Positions 10,446-21,164 of a stretch of DNA of 64,000 nt are shown here, piece by piece (the stretch's first letter is position 1; each line of letters starts with the position of its first letter). The translations under genes were made by a program, and so were the position numbers. The stretch covers positions 36,526-100,525 of the forward strand of contig NZ_JADH01000003.1 of NCBI RefSeq assembly GCF_000518285.1, written 5' to 3'. Under the pieces are notes generated by a model that was given only the letters and a program-made list of their open reading frames with translations, did no database searches and was not told the DNA's origin. Source of the stretch: Williamsoniiplasma lucivorax ATCC 49196 (lineage in GTDB: Bacteria > Bacillota_I > Bacilli_A > Mycoplasmatales > Mycoplasmataceae).

Positions 10446-10739
10446 TTAGTGACCTTGAACAAGTTTTCTAACTTCGTTAGTCACACTTTCAACATCAGTT
10501 CCTACAACAATTTGTAAAGCTGAATCTCCCAATCTTACTAACCCATATGTTCCAGCAGCCGAAATTTTGGCGTCATCAACTTTTTTATTATCTTTTAAAG
10601 TTAAACGTAATCTTGATGCACAATTATCGATTGTGATGAAGTTATCTTTACCGATTGCTTCAACGATTGCTTCAGCTTTAATTAAACTCTTGTTGACTTT
10701 TACTTTTGGTTCTTTGGTGTTCTTAGAAAATAATCCCAT
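10446..10739 (-). CDS. Stand-alone PTS EIIB, glucose type
   Basis: A 97-residue cytoplasmic protein equal to one EIIB domain of the glucose superfamily. TIDNCASRLRLTLKD near residue 38 holds the phosphorylated Cys (usual motif NCxTRLR), and GTYGLVRLGDSALQIVVGT completes the domain. The ribosome binding site AAGGAGAA precedes the ATG. The two glucose-type EIIC genes nearby (11882-13393 and 13932-15617) have no EIIB, and crr (18702) supplies EIIA. This protein therefore probably passes phosphate from EIIA to those permeases. Confidence 0.92.
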   Translation of the reverse strand: MGLFSKNTKEPKVKVNKSLIKAEAIVEAIGKDNFITIDNCASRLRLTLKDNKKVDDAKISAAGTYGLVRLGDSALQIVVGTDVESVTNEVRKLVQGH

Positions 10740-10895
10740 GTTTTCTCCTTATTTTTAATCAATACAATGTAATGCTAAATTTTTAAAATTGCATTTTCAT
10801 TCAATAATAATAATATCACTTTTTTAAAAATTTGAATTTTAATATGTAAATACTTGCCCAAGAATAGTGGAAAATGAGTTAAATTTGAGCAAAAC

Positions 10896-11600
10896 TTAAC
10901 TAAATTTTTGAATATCTGAAATATTATAGCGTTCACGAAGTTGATTTCTGGTTAAATCGTTATCTTTAATAAACTTGATCAAGGCTCTTTCTTTGCTTGT
11001 GATTTGTAGTAATAGAGTATCTTCTTTTTGTTTGGTTTTGAACTTATGATTATCTAATTGATATTTTAAATGACGTAATTCGTCTTCTAATTTATATTGT
11101 TTCAAGAGTAAACTACGACGCAATTGTTTGTGTTCATCACTTCATTGCTGAGTTGGGATTTGGGTGACTTCAATATAATAATCTTGATCAATGTGATGAC
11201 AACCCAAATGATGATAACCTTGAGCAATCGCTTGTTTCATTGTCATAATTTGATCTTCATCTTCTAATGATAAAACTTTGTTTTCAAATGGTCGACATAA
11301 CACACAAGCATCTTCTAGTTCTTCAACATAAACTGTGCGTTGCAAACGCATCGCTTGTTTTTTACCAAACCAATTATAAATTCCTAGAAATGAAGCATTG
11401 TAATTCTGTGCTTTGGTTTTTGCTTGTTCAAGAGTGATTTTTTGATCTTTATTTTGGTCCAGTTTTGAACGAATTTTTCCTCAAGGAATAACAACTAAAA
11501 TAATTAAAATCACAGCGATAATAATTAAGATAGCTCATCAAGGTAAGTTGGTAATACTCGAACCATTATTGGTTCCTTCAACAAAAAAGTGTAAAAACAT
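10896..11600 (-). CDS. Membrane-anchored protein with Cys/His motif, MuF-like
   Basis: The 234-residue protein has one membrane segment at residues ~20-40 (WWAILIIIAVILIILVVIPW). A central region contains EDACVLCRPFENKVLSL and then GYHHLGCHHIDQDYY. The C-terminal ~80 residues form a charged helical part. The spacing CxxC ... H.GCHH resembles the metal-binding C-terminus of phage MuF/minor-capsid-type proteins, but this is only a visual likeness. The start is ATG at 11598-11600, two bases after the stop of the upstream zinc-ribbon gene, so the two are translationally coupled. Function unknown. Confidence 0.7.
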
Positions 11601-11602
11601 AA

Positions 11603-11809
11603 TTATTGATTATGATCGTTTAAGTGATCATAATACTCCTTAATATCTTTGAGTAAAACTGCTTGTTTACGTTGGCAAGTATTACATTTGCCTCATAACT
11701 CATCTTGGAGATCAACTTGATTAAAATCATTGGTGAAATCAAATTTACGTTGTTCTCAACATTGCTTACAAAACATAAAAACTGATGATAAACTTTGATT
11801 ATTTTTCAT
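11603..11809 (-). CDS. Small zinc-ribbon protein, 68 aa
   Basis: A short reading frame (MKNNQSLSSVFMFCKQCW ... KCNTCQRKQAVLLKD) with two CxxC pairs 28 residues apart, the pattern of a single zinc ribbon. It ends two bases before the next ATG and has AAGGA eight bases before its own start. UGA is Trp at two places, which hides it from a standard-code search. No family recognised. Confidence 0.7.
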
Positions 11810-11846
11810 ACCATTTTTCCTTCTTACTTATCAATAATTATAAAAT

Positions 11847-11875
11847 AAAAATATCAAGTTTGACTTGATATTTTT
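11847..11875. terminator. Terminator after ptsG
   Basis: Perfect 12-bp stem AAAAATATCAAG/CTTGATATTTTT with a 5-base loop, a few bases past the ptsG stop. Confidence 0.85.
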
Positions 11876-11881
11876 GTTTGT

Positions 11882-13393
11882 TTAAACTTTTGTTTGTTTT
11901 TGAGCTTTAATTGGTTGTGGAATTCCAATTGGTTCTTGCGCAACTAAGTTTGGATCAACTTGATGTTCACGACCTGGAGTTTGAATATCTAGTTTTTTAA
12001 TTAAACTATAGAAGACAACATAATAAACTCCACCAGCAACAGCTGTTAAGGCTAATGTTCATAATGGGTTTGAAGTGACTCCTAAAACTCCACTCTTACT
12101 TGCAGCAAATCCTCAAGATTGTGCAAATGAAACAATGTAATCAATTAATCCAGCCGAGAATCCAAATCCGACTTGAATTCCCATTCCTGTTGAAGTAGCC
12201 ACAAAAATTCCAGTTAATAAGGCATGGATGACTAATAATAATGGTGAGACAAAAACAAATGAGAATTCAATTGGTTCAGTAATTCCAGAAATTAGAGAAA
12301 CTAAAGCAACACCACCGAAGAATCCACCCATTTTAGCGCGATTTTCCTTTTTAGCTGCAAAAATCATTGCAATCGCAATTGCTGGAATTCCTCCCATCAT
12401 AATTGGGAAGAATCCTCCTTGGAAGAATCCTGATCCTTGAATACCTTTAGTGAAGGCTGAAATATCTCCATTAGCTCAAATAGTTTCTGTACCGATTGCT
12501 CCTGTAATTGGATCAACAACATGTCCACCAATTGGTAATTGGAATCAGAAGAATGTATTTAAAATTTGGTGTAACCCAAATGGTAATAAGAAACGGTTTA
12601 AGACAGCATAAACTGCAGTTCCCGGAACTGTGATAGCTGGATTATCTGGGTTAGCAACTGCTTGACCAAACATCATTAAAACATATTGAATTCAAGGTCA
12701 TAAAACAGCAAAAGCAAAAGCAACTGGAATTGCCACTAAAATCCCTACCATTGGGACAAATCTTCTTCCTGAGAAGAATGATAATGCTTGCGGTAATTGA
12801 ATATGTGACAATCTATTATATAAATAGGCAGAGAAACATCCGGCAGTGACCCCTCCCAAGACCCCGACATTGAGTACATATTTTCCACCAACGACAATAT
12901 CTTGGCTACCTTTAGCAAATTCTTTAACATAGAATAGTTGTGAAAATGCATGACCGTCTTTGTCTTGGAATGTTAACACATTTTTATACATCATTTCTGG
13001 TAATCCGTGTTCAGCATTCATCACAGCAATGATGAAATAAAATACGGCAGCAACTAACGTAACTTCCCCTCGATGATCTTTAGAGAGACCAAAAGCGAGA
13101 CCTAGAGCAAATAATAATGGTAAATTATCAAAGGCAACACCACCCGGTTTTTGAATAATGAATGAAATTCAGTAACCAACTTGATTGGTAATATTACCAT
13201 CGGCATCAGTGGTAAAAGTAATTCCTAAATTACCAAACCGATTTAAAATGGCTGCAAATGGTAAGACTGCAATCGGGAATTGCAAGGCTTTACCAAGTTC
13301 TTGTAAAAGTAATAAAAAGTTACCTTTTTTAGGACTTGATTTAACACTACCAAAAGCATCATTTTCTTTTTTCTTTTTAAGTGATAAGAACAT
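11882..13393 (-). CDS. ptsG: PTS glucose/GlcNAc-type EIIC
   Basis: The 503-residue membrane permease is the EIIC of a glucose-family PTS. Visible features are LQELGKALQFPIAVLPFAAILNR at the N-terminus, FFSGRRFVPM, NRFLLPFGLHQILNTFFWFQ and GITEPIEFSFVFVSP; the last is the signature of glucose/N-acetylglucosamine EIIC. No EIIA or EIIB domain is attached. Those functions are probably supplied by crr (18702) and the small EIIB (10446). The ribosome binding site AAGGAGAT precedes the ATG at 13391-13393. Whether the sugar is glucose or N-acetylglucosamine cannot be decided here. Confidence 0.9.
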
Positions 13394-13452
13394 TTTATCT
13401 CCTTTTCTTTAAACATAATTTTTCATTATGTCTCTTTAATTATATAAATTGT

Positions 13453-13483
13453 TTTTCCATTTTTTTCTGGAAAAAATGGAAAA
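13453..13483. promoter_or_regulatory. 13-bp inverted repeat upstream of ptsG
   Basis: TTTTCCATTTTTT and its exact complement flank a 5-base centre, 60-90 bases upstream of the ptsG start and just upstream of a TATAAT-like -10. In this position it could be an operator at the -35 region, or a weak terminator of the gene behind it. Confidence 0.4.
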
Positions 13484-13491
13484 TTTGGAAA

Positions 13492-13511
13492 AAAATCGCA
13501 ATTGCGATTTT
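13492..13511 (-). terminator. Palindrome at the stop of the 98-aa gene
   Basis: Perfect 20-base palindrome (arms AAAATCGCAA) overlapping the stop codon, followed by a T-run on the minus strand. Probably a terminator. Confidence 0.6.
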
Positions 13512-13806
13512 AGATAAAATATCCAAGGCCAATACCAAATAAAACAAGTCCTGCAATAAAACAAACTCCAATAATAAATATATATAAATAGTGAATTCAA
13601 AAATTAAAAATCTTGTGGGTGAATTTTTTATCTTCGACAGCAAATTCGCGTTTTTGACCAGCTTTACGACGATTTAAAACTTCTTTTAAAAGAAAGATTA
13701 CCCCAATTCCAAGAGCTAGGCAAATTAAGCCAACAACCAAAAAAGTAATCGCTAATGATTGGGAAACTTTAGGTGTTTCTTTAGCTAAAATATTAATCAA
13801 ATCCAT
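13510..13806 (-). CDS. Small membrane protein, 98 aa, unknown
   Basis: Two membrane segments (ITFLVVGLICLALGIGVIF near residue 20 and LYIFIIGVCFIAGLVLFGIGLG at the C-terminus) flank a short charged loop (KEVLNRRKAGQKREFAVED). It is read through one UGA Trp. AAGGAGT precedes the ATG at 13804-13806. It lies between the two EIIC genes. No family recognised. Confidence 0.7.
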
Positions 13807-13886
13807 GTTACTCCTTATAATGATTATGCCTTAATATTTTAAATTAAAAATCTTGATCTGAGTTTGTAAAAAAACAGGAAATAAAA

Positions 13887-13908
13887 ATAGAAGCAAATCT
13901 GCTTCTAT
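13887..13908 (-). terminator. Terminator after the second EIIC
   Basis: Stem ATAGAAGCA/TGCTTCTAT with a 4-base loop and a T-rich tail on the minus strand. Confidence 0.75.
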
Positions 13909-13931
13909 AATCAATGTTTGTAAAAACAGTT

Positions 13932-15617
13932 TTATTGTTTCATGGCTTCAACTTTTGTCATATCTTTTTCACGACCAGGTGTTGGGATGTCCAATTTTTT
14001 GATTGTGAAGTAGAATGAGAAGAAGTATAATGGAGCAATTGTAGCAGCTAATGCTAACATTCATAATGGGTTTGATGTTACTCCATAAACTGGTCCATGA
14101 ATGATACCTTCAGCTTTACTCATTCCTCAAGCATTCGCAAAGGAAATAATATAATCAATTAATCCAGCGGAGAAACCGAATCCAATATGCATGTGCATTG
14201 CTACTCCAATTGCAGCAAATATCGCTGTAAATAAAGCGTTATATGCTCATAAAATTGGGCCAGCAAAAATGAAGGCAAAGACAATCGGTTCATCGATTCC
14301 AGTTAAAGCAGCCACAAATGCCACTCCACCTAAGAAGGTGATAGTTTCTCTGCGTTTATCTCCAGGTGCAGCCATAACCATTGCCCCAGCAGCAGCTGTT
14401 AATCCTCCTCAATACATTGGGAAATATCCAGTTTGGAATGTTCCAGAAATGACTGATTTTTGGAAAGCATTAATATCACCAAAAACAGTATACATTCCAG
14501 CAGTTGCTCCAGCCAAATTACCAGTGGCTAAAATTTTTCCTCCTGAATTAGCAACCAGACCTTGTCTTAAAACAAAGTAGTCTTGTCAATTATCTTTAGT
14601 AATTGTGATTTTTGTGTAAAAATGTGATGCAATAGCTTGAAAATTTTCAAGATTAAATTTATCTCCTCCAAAAGCATCAGCATCTAAAACAATTTTTCCA
14701 TGAATATCGACAATATAGTTTTCAATTGGCATTTGGAATCATAAGAAAGTATTGATAATATGGTGTAAACCAAATGGTTGAATAATACGATTAACTAAAG
14801 CATATAAAAATGCTCCAGGTATGGTTCAAGAGTCTGTTGAAGATATCAAACCACCAAATTTAACTAAAGCAAATTGAATTCATGGTCAAATCACAGCATA
14901 AAAGAATGCCAACGGTAAAGACACTAACATGACCATCATTGGCACAAAACGACGTCCACCAAAGAAACCTAAAGCTTGAGGTAGCGTAATGTTGTGAAAG
15001 CGGTTATATAAATAGGCAGTAATTGAACCCGAAATAATTCCTCCCAAGGCTCCAATTTCGAGAACATACTTCCCGCCTATAATTTCAATTTTGTCATTCA
15101 CCATGCCAAATGTTTGGACATAGAATAATTCTGAAAATTGTTTACCATCATGAGCTGTAAAAGTTAGGACATTTTTATATAACAATGATGGTAAGCCACC
15201 TTCAATTAGAAAAGCAGTGATTGCTAAATACATCAATGCTCCGATTAATGCAACCTCACCACGATTTTCTTTGGCTAACCCAAAAGCGATACCAATCGCA
15301 AAAAATAATGGCAAGTTAGTAAAAACTATATCCCCGGGTCGGGAAATAATAAAACCAATTCAATTTCCAACATTTCTCACACCATTTTCCATTGGGTTTA
15401 AATCCATAGCTAAGGTCCCAAAACGATTTAACAAAGCCGCAAATGGTAGAATAGCGATTGGATATAATAGTGCTTTTCCTAACGTTTGCAGCCTTGCAAA
15501 TGTTTTACTTCAAAATGTTCTAGAATTAGAAGGTTGAAAATCATTTGGTTTATTTGGTTTATTTGGTTTATTTGATTTATTTAATTTATTTGATTTATTT
15601 GATTTTAAGAGGTGCAT
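13932..15617 (-). CDS. PTS glucose-family EIIC, possibly amino-sugar specific
   Basis: A 561-residue permease paralogous to the ptsG next to it: GKALLYPIAILPFAALLNR, FFGGRRFVPMM, NRIIQPFGLHHIINTFLWFQ and the usual GITEP site as GIDEPIVFAFIFAGP. The T-to-D change in that loop is unusual. The N-terminus has a low-complexity run of NKS/NKP repeats at residues ~7-24, coded by tandem 9-base units at 15545-15600. No EIIA or EIIB is attached. It lies downstream of agaS on the same strand, so galactosamine or N-acetylgalactosamine is a reasonable guess for the sugar. Ribosome binding site AAGGAGAAG. Confidence 0.85.
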
Positions 15618-15659
15618 ATTTCTTCTCCTTTCATCACAATTATTCTATACTTGAAAAAT

Positions 15660-15689
15660 AGAAAAGTGATAAAAAATTATCACTTTTCT
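15660..15689 (-). terminator. Terminator after the 15731 gene
   Basis: Stem AGAAAAGTGAT/ATCACTTTTCT with an 8-base A/T loop, then a T-run on the minus strand, 42 bases past the stop codon. Confidence 0.7.
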
Positions 15690-15730
15690 AAAAAATTTTT
15701 TATTTTTGTGGTTATCTTTGTCAAAACAAT

Positions 15731-16309
15731 CTATTTTTGCTGAACAAGGTCAAAAAGAAATTGGTTGAAAAGATATAATTGCTTCTCAAAAAGAAACTGA
15801 AATTTGCCTGAATTTTGGCCATGATATGTGATGATTTCTAAAATTAAAGCACCAGTTTTGAAATCATAAGCTGTTTGCAGATAAAAAATTTCTTGCAACT
15901 TAAAAACTTGTTTACTTTGTCCGGGAACAACAAATGTGATCATCTGTTTGTCTCGGTCAAATTGGATAGTTCCATTAGTTGATGTGACTTCTTGATTTTT
16001 ATTGCGGTTCAAATCTAAATAAGCATTAAAAATCATTAAAGAATTGTTGATGCGACTTTTTTCAATGTAGGCTGATTTTTCAATATAAATATCGAGATTT
16101 TGATCAAAAATTTTAATTTCAAAAACACTATCAACAATTTGCTTTGTTGGGATTAAATTATAGTTAGTTTCAATTTTTGTAATCATTGCTGAGAGATTAT
16201 GAAAATTGCGTTTTCTTTTATTAGCAATGTACAAAAAAGAAAAGAAAGAAAGTCCGCAAATAAAAACAATAGCAACAATGATTAGAATCACTCATTTTTC
16301 TCAACTCAT
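15731..16309 (-). CDS. Membrane-anchored unknown protein, 192 aa
   Basis: An N-terminal membrane segment (VILIIVAIVFICGLSFFSFLYI) is followed by a ~165-residue soluble part rich in beta-like segments (IFDQNLDIYIEK, MITFVVPGQSKQVFKL). The start is ATG at 16307-16309 with AAGGAGAA before it, and the first codons include UGA Trp (MSWEKWV). It follows the 81-residue membrane gene within a few bases, so agaS and these two genes probably form one transcript. Function unknown. Confidence 0.7.
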
Positions 16310-16318
16310 AATTTCTCC

Positions 16319-16564
16319 TTATTTAACATACGTTGCTAAAAAAACAATAAAGGCTAGCAAATCACCTAATGTTAAAAGCACTAAGAGATAAAGAATAAAA
16401 AATTTAAAAAAATTTTTACTAAATTTTTGACCTCTAATTCTTAATTCTTTTCTTTCTTTATGAATCAAAATGGATCAATAAACCAGTCCAACAATTAAAA
16501 ATGGTAAAGCAACTGCTGATGCAATTAATAATCCTAAGATAACAGGAGGAGATAGATCAATCAT
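16319..16564 (-). CDS. Small membrane protein, 81 aa, unknown
   Basis: Two hydrophobic segments (VILGLLIASAVALPFLIVGLVYW and FILYLLVLLTLGDLLAFIVF) surround a very basic loop (HKERKELRIRG). The ATG comes one base after the agaS stop, without its own clear ribosome binding site, which points to translational coupling. Its stop is close to the ribosome binding site of the next gene. No family recognised. Confidence 0.7.
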
Positions 16565-16565
16565 T

Positions 16566-17732
16566 TTATTTTAACTTTGCCTTTGTATGTATTATAACAC
16601 CTTGAACGACACGATTAACCAAACCCGATGGTCAAGGATTATCTGGGGTTTTACCATTGGCCAGTGATTTATAAAAAGCATATAATTGAGCTAAAACAAT
16701 GTAATTTAAACCCAATAAAGCAGTTGATGTTTCTGTTAATTCCACATTAAAATAAAAATCTGATAAGCTTTTGATTTCATGGTCATCTTTGTAATCAAAA
16801 ACCACTAATGTTTGTGCTTGTTTTTGAGTGCTTAATTCTTTTAACAAATCAACATCATATGCTCGTTTGTATGGTTCTTGATTCATGAAGAAAAAGACAA
16901 TTGTTTCTCGATTTAAAACTGATTTAGGTCCGTGACGAAATCCTAGAGGTGTGTTAAAGAAAGCAGTGTTTTCACCAGCTGTTAATTCCAAAACTTTTAG
17001 GTGCGCTTCTTCAGCAATACCTAATAAATTACCTGAACCCAAATAAACCACACGTTGATGGTGCATTTGAGCAATGGCTGCGATTTGTGGATAATTTTGC
17101 TTTAAATTAACAGTGGTCGCCATGGCTAATGTTTCAACTCTTTTCACATATTGATCAAAATCAGCAAGATTAAAAATCAACAAACAAGCAATCATCATAC
17201 TTGAATAACTTGATGTCATGGCAAATGACTGATCATTTGTTGCATCGGGTAATAAAATTTCTAAACAATTTTTGGTGGTTTTGGCAAGTTGAGATAGGGC
17301 ACCATTTTTATTACAAGTAATCACAATGTGGTGGATATTCTCCACGAACTTATTCACCATGTGAAAAGTGGCCACTGATTCTGGTGAATTTCCACTTCTC
17401 GCAAAAGAAATTAAAATAGTTGGTTGCTGGGGGTTAAGATATTCTTCAATGTTACTAACAATGTTTGTTGTTGAAATCACTTGAGCATCAACCCCCATCA
17501 AAAATAAATCTCTGATGATTGAAGCACCAACAAATTCACTTGTGCCTGCTCCAGTTAAAATCACTTTGGTATTAGCTTGGAAATGTGCTTTTAAAAATTG
17601 CTGAATTTCAGGAATTTTTTCTTGAATAATCTGACTGGTTTGCATTCACATTTCAGGTTGTTGCATAATTTCTGTTAAGGTGTGAATTCCCTTATTCTTA
17701 ATTAATTGTTCTTTGGTAAAATTTAAAATCAT
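16566..17732 (-). CDS. agaS: AgaS-like SIS-domain sugar isomerase/deaminase
   Basis: The 388-residue protein matches AgaS along its whole length: KVILTGAGTSEFVGA, ISFARSGNSPESVA, SFAMTSSYSSMM, RVVYLGSGNL, LELTAGE, GFRHGPKSVLN and the terminal VNRVVQGVIIH. AgaS has two SIS domains and is a galactosamine-6-phosphate deaminase/isomerase in enterobacteria. The start is ATG at 17730-17732 with AAAGGAG before it; an internal ATG at 17645 is too far into the protein. A DeoR-type regulator is divergent from it, and a PTS EIIC lies downstream. This suggests amino-sugar use. Confidence 0.9.
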
Positions 17733-17771
17733 GATTTTCTCCTTTGGAATTGATGTTTAATAAAATTTTTT

Positions 17772-17794
17772 TAAACTAGTTCAAATTTAGTTTA
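17772..17794. promoter_or_regulatory. Candidate operator between agaS and its DeoR regulator
   Basis: Inverted repeat TAAACTA-N9-TAGTTTA in the divergent intergenic region. The lac-type divergent region at 37801-37823 has the same arm length and spacer. A TATAAT for the regulator is at 17855-17860. Confidence 0.4.
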
Positions 17795-17881
17795 ACAAAA
17801 AATGAAAAAAATTTATCATTTTTCCAAAATATTTATGAAAAAAATCATATAGAATATAATTATTGATAAAAGGAGGAAACA

Positions 17882-18652
17882 ATGGATCGCATTGAACGTC
17901 GTAAACAAATTATTGATGTTTTAAAAAACAAAAAACAGCTTTCTTTAAAAGAATATTTCTTATTCACATCAGAAGCTGGGATTGTCAACATTACAGCACG
18001 GCGAGACCTTGCCTTTTTTGAACAAAAAGGTTTGATTAGTTTAGAAACAGGATTAATTCATTATGTTGGTACGAACAAAGCTGAGCAAGATCGCCAAGAA
18101 CAAATTAATTTAAATAGTTTTAGTAAAAATAAAATTGCTCAATATGCCGCCTCTCTTTTAAAAACTGAAGATGTGATTTATGTTGACCCGGGAACAACAA
18201 ATGAATTTTTAGTCAAAAATATTAAAACTCCGATTAAGCTACTGATCACCAATGGTTTACATATTTTTAACCAAGCTAGAAAAAATCCCAAAATTAAACA
18301 AATTATTTTAATTGGGGGAGATTTCAGAACCAATACTGGGAGTTTTGTTGGCCAGTATGCCATTAAAATGTTGCAAGAATTACCTCGCTTTGATAAAGGT
18401 TTTTTCACAGCCAATAGTGTTGATGAAAATTTAGATTTTTATAACAACAACCAATTAGAAGGTGAAGTTTATCAAATGGCACTCCAAAAAAGCCAACAAG
18501 CGATTGCTTTAATTGATGGCAATAAATTTAAAATTAAAGGGGATTATTATTTAGTTGCCAACATTGATGCTTTTAAAGTTTTTATCACCAGTACCCAAGC
18601 ACCAAATAAAATTATTAACAAAGTTAGTCTACAAAAATTAAAAGTAGTTTAA
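17882..18652 (+). CDS. DeoR-family transcriptional regulator
   Basis: The 256-residue protein has an N-terminal winged helix-turn-helix (MDRIERRKQIIDVLKNKK ... VNITARRDLAFFEQKGLI) and a DeoR sugar-phosphate sensor domain (VIYVDPGTTNEFLVKNI, ITNGLHIFNQA, LIGGDFRTNTGSFVG). AGGAGG lies directly before the ATG. It is divergent from agaS, so it most likely controls the agaS operon with a sugar phosphate as inducer; that role is inferred from position. Confidence 0.92.
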   Translation: MDRIERRKQIIDVLKNKKQLSLKEYFLFTSEAGIVNITARRDLAFFEQKGLISLETGLIHYVGTNKAEQDRQEQINLNSFSKNKIAQYAASLLKTEDVIYVDPGTTNEFLVKNIKTPIKLLITNGLHIFNQARKNPKIKQIILIGGDFRTNTGSFVGQYAIKMLQELPRFDKGFFTANSVDENLDFYNNNQLEGEVYQMALQKSQQAIALIDGNKFKIKGDYYLVANIDAFKVFITSTQAPNKIINKVSLQKLKVV

Positions 18653-18683
18653 AAAATACCTTGAAAATTTCAAGGTATTTTTT
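18651..18683. terminator. Bidirectional terminator DeoR gene / crr
   Basis: Perfect 16-bp stem centred at 18667 (AAAAAATACCTTGAAA and its complement) between two convergent genes. Confidence 0.85.
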
Positions 18684-18701
18684 CATTTTTAAGTGTTGTT
18701 A

Positions 18702-19175
18702 CTATTTAATAATAGCAATTAAATCACCTTTTTTAACTGCACCAGTTTTTACAAGGTTAATTGTTTTACCCATATCATTTGTGAAAACAATTGGAGTTTT
18801 AATTGAAGGAACTTTAGTTTTGATTTTTTTCAAATCAACATCAACTAATTTATCACCAACACGAACGTTTTGTCCTTGTTCAACATATGATGTGAATCCT
18901 TGACCATTTAAAGTTACTGTATCTAAACCAATGTGCAATAATAATTCAATACCTGTTTTGTGTTTAATTCCATAAGCATGTTTTGTTGGGAAAGCTGTGA
19001 CTAATTCACCTTCCATTGGAGCAACAAATTCTCCATCAGTTGGATCAATAGCAAAACCATCGCCCATCATTTTTTCTTTGAAGACATCATCTTCAACCAA
19101 ATCAAGACCAATTACTTTACCATTCACAGGGGCAAAGATTTGCACTTCTTTAGTCTTTTTCTTAAATATTCACAT
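18702..19175 (-). CDS. crr: PTS glucose-type EIIA
   Basis: The 157-residue cytoplasmic phosphocarrier has VQIFAPVNGKVIGLDLVEDDVF, DPTDGEFVAPMEGELVTAFPTKHA and IELLLHIGLDTVTLNG, where the last His is the phosphorylation site. I start at ATG 19173-19175 (MWIFKKKTKEV, UGA as Trp) because AAGGAG precedes it. It stands alone and probably serves the EIIC proteins here that lack an EIIA. Confidence 0.95.
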
Positions 19176-19313
19176 ATTTTTCTCCTTGTATTTAATATTC
19201 AACCATCATTTTACATCAAGTATCTATTATAATCAATTAAAAAGATATGGTATAACTTATTAGTATCATTAATGATAAAGGATTTACTCCATTAATGGGA
19301 AAGGAAATTATTT

Positions 19314-20216
19314 ATGCAACATATTGCCGAATTTGTTATTGCTTTAACTGCTTTTGTGGGATTAATCACTTCACTATTTGTTTTTCATAAATTTTGAGCC
19401 AAAACCACAAAAACAATTTGAGTGCGTTTAATTATTATGGTTTGACTCTTAATTAGTGAAATTTGATTTATTGTCAACAATCAAGTTTTTGAAATGTATA
19501 TTTTAAAAGATGGTGAATGAATTATTAATTCAAAATTTATGTATTTTGAATTATGTAATTTATTAACTGTGACTGGAGCGATTTTAATGTTTATGCCAAC
19601 GAAGTTAAATCTTGATATGCTTTTACCATTAGCAATCATTGCCCCAATTATTGTTTTAATCGTACCAACACAAGAATCACAATCATGAAGTTTTGCTAAC
19701 TTTAGATACTGAAATTATTACTTTGGACATATTGGAATTATTTTTGGTTATTTATATATTTATTTATATGACTTCACTGGTGCTCGTTTAAGTTGAAAAA
19801 GCATGCGTAGAAGTATGGCATTTGCCCTATTCTTCTTAACATTTGTCATGGTTTGAAATATGGCATTTGTTCCAAATGGACATAACCCACTAGATCCAGC
19901 CCCACCTGGTTCAACAATTACTGATCTAAATAATTATTGAGGTCCGAACTATGTTTATAAATTTATTCTTTACTACTTAGGTTTAGGAACACAAAGTTTA
20001 TTAGCCCAATACTTCTTAATGATTTTTGTTTTAGGACCAGTCATTATGTTAGTTGGTTGAACCATCATTTATTTTGTCCGACCAATTTATGCTGATCGTG
20101 GGACCGAAAAATTAAAATATAATGTTAAAGAAGATATTTTAGGTTTTAAAACCACATTTACTAAAGCAAATATGAAACAAATTTTCCAAACAACAATTAA
20201 AAAAATCAAACCCTAG
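19314..20216 (+). CDS. YwaF-family integral membrane protein 1
   Basis: A 300-residue protein with about seven membrane segments and many UGA-coded Trp residues, so a standard-code search misses it. Features: VFHKFWAKTTKTIWVR, MYFELCNLLTVTGAILMF, YYFGHIGIIFGYLYIYLY and WGPNYVY. The general plan fits the YwaF/TIGR02206 family of unknown function. AAAGGAA precedes the ATG. A paralogue follows in tandem. The C-terminal ~45 residues are cytoplasmic and basic. A short terminator-like hairpin overlaps the stop. Confidence 0.8.
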
Positions 20217-20310
20217 TTTGGTTTTTTTCTTTTAAAATCATCTTTTGGAGACAAAATATCAAGCAATAAATATGATATCTAATGTAAGATTATAAAAGGA
20301 GGGATATAAA

Positions 20311-21162
20311 ATGAATCACATTCCAGAATATATTACTGAAATTATAATTAGTATCATTGTGATGTCTTCACTTTTTATTTTTCATAAATTTTGAGCAAAA
20401 ACTGCTAAAACCTATTGAGTGCGCATCGTCATTCTGATTTGAATGTTAGCTGTGCAAATTTGATTTTACATCGACAAAGATATTTTCAATCCGAATGCGG
20501 ACAAATTTATGTACTTTGAATTATGTAATATGGTTGCTTGAACTTCAATTATCTTGATGATTTTCCCAACCAAAATTCAAGTTGATGCACTTTTACCACT
20601 AGCAATCATTGGCCCCACTTTAACAATTTTAATTCCTTTAAATAAGGGCTTTACATTTGCTGAGTGAGAATATTACCAATTTTATTTCGGACATCTTGGT
20701 ACACTTTTTGGTTATTTTTATATTTATTTATATGGTTATACCAATTCCAAACTTAGTTGAGTATCAATCAAAAGATCAATGTGTTATGCTTTTATCTTTT
20801 TAACATTTGTGATGGTTTGAAATATGGCTTATTCACGACACAATCCCCTTGAACCAGCCCCATCAGGACAAGGTAATTTATGATGAGGTCCAAATTATAT
20901 TTATGGATTAATTCTTTTTAATATTGGTTTAGGTTCTCTAAGTTTATTAAATCAGTACTTTATGATGATCTTGGTTTTAGGACCAGCAATGATGTTGATT
21001 GCTTACACCATTTTATATTTCGTCAGACCACTTTATGCTCACTGTGGAACTGAAAAATTAAAATTCAATATTCATGATGACATTCTTGGTTTGAAAGCTT
21101 TCTTTACTAAAGAAAATGTAAAACATAAATGATTAAGAATTATCAATAAAATCAAAGCTTAA
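20311..21162 (+). CDS. YwaF-family integral membrane protein 2
   Basis: A 283-residue tandem paralogue of the preceding gene. It shares FHKFWAKTAKTYWVR, KFMYFELCNMV, YFGHLGTLFGYFYIYLYGY, LTFVMVWNMA and WGPNYIYG, with the same number of membrane segments and many UGA Trp codons. AGGAGGG lies directly before the ATG. A strong terminator follows. Function unknown. Confidence 0.8.
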
Positions 21163-21164
21163 AT

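Noticed and set aside
14191..14580. A 129-residue plus-strand frame opposite the second EIIC
   Set aside because: Mirror image of a hydrophobic permease gene; no start signals.
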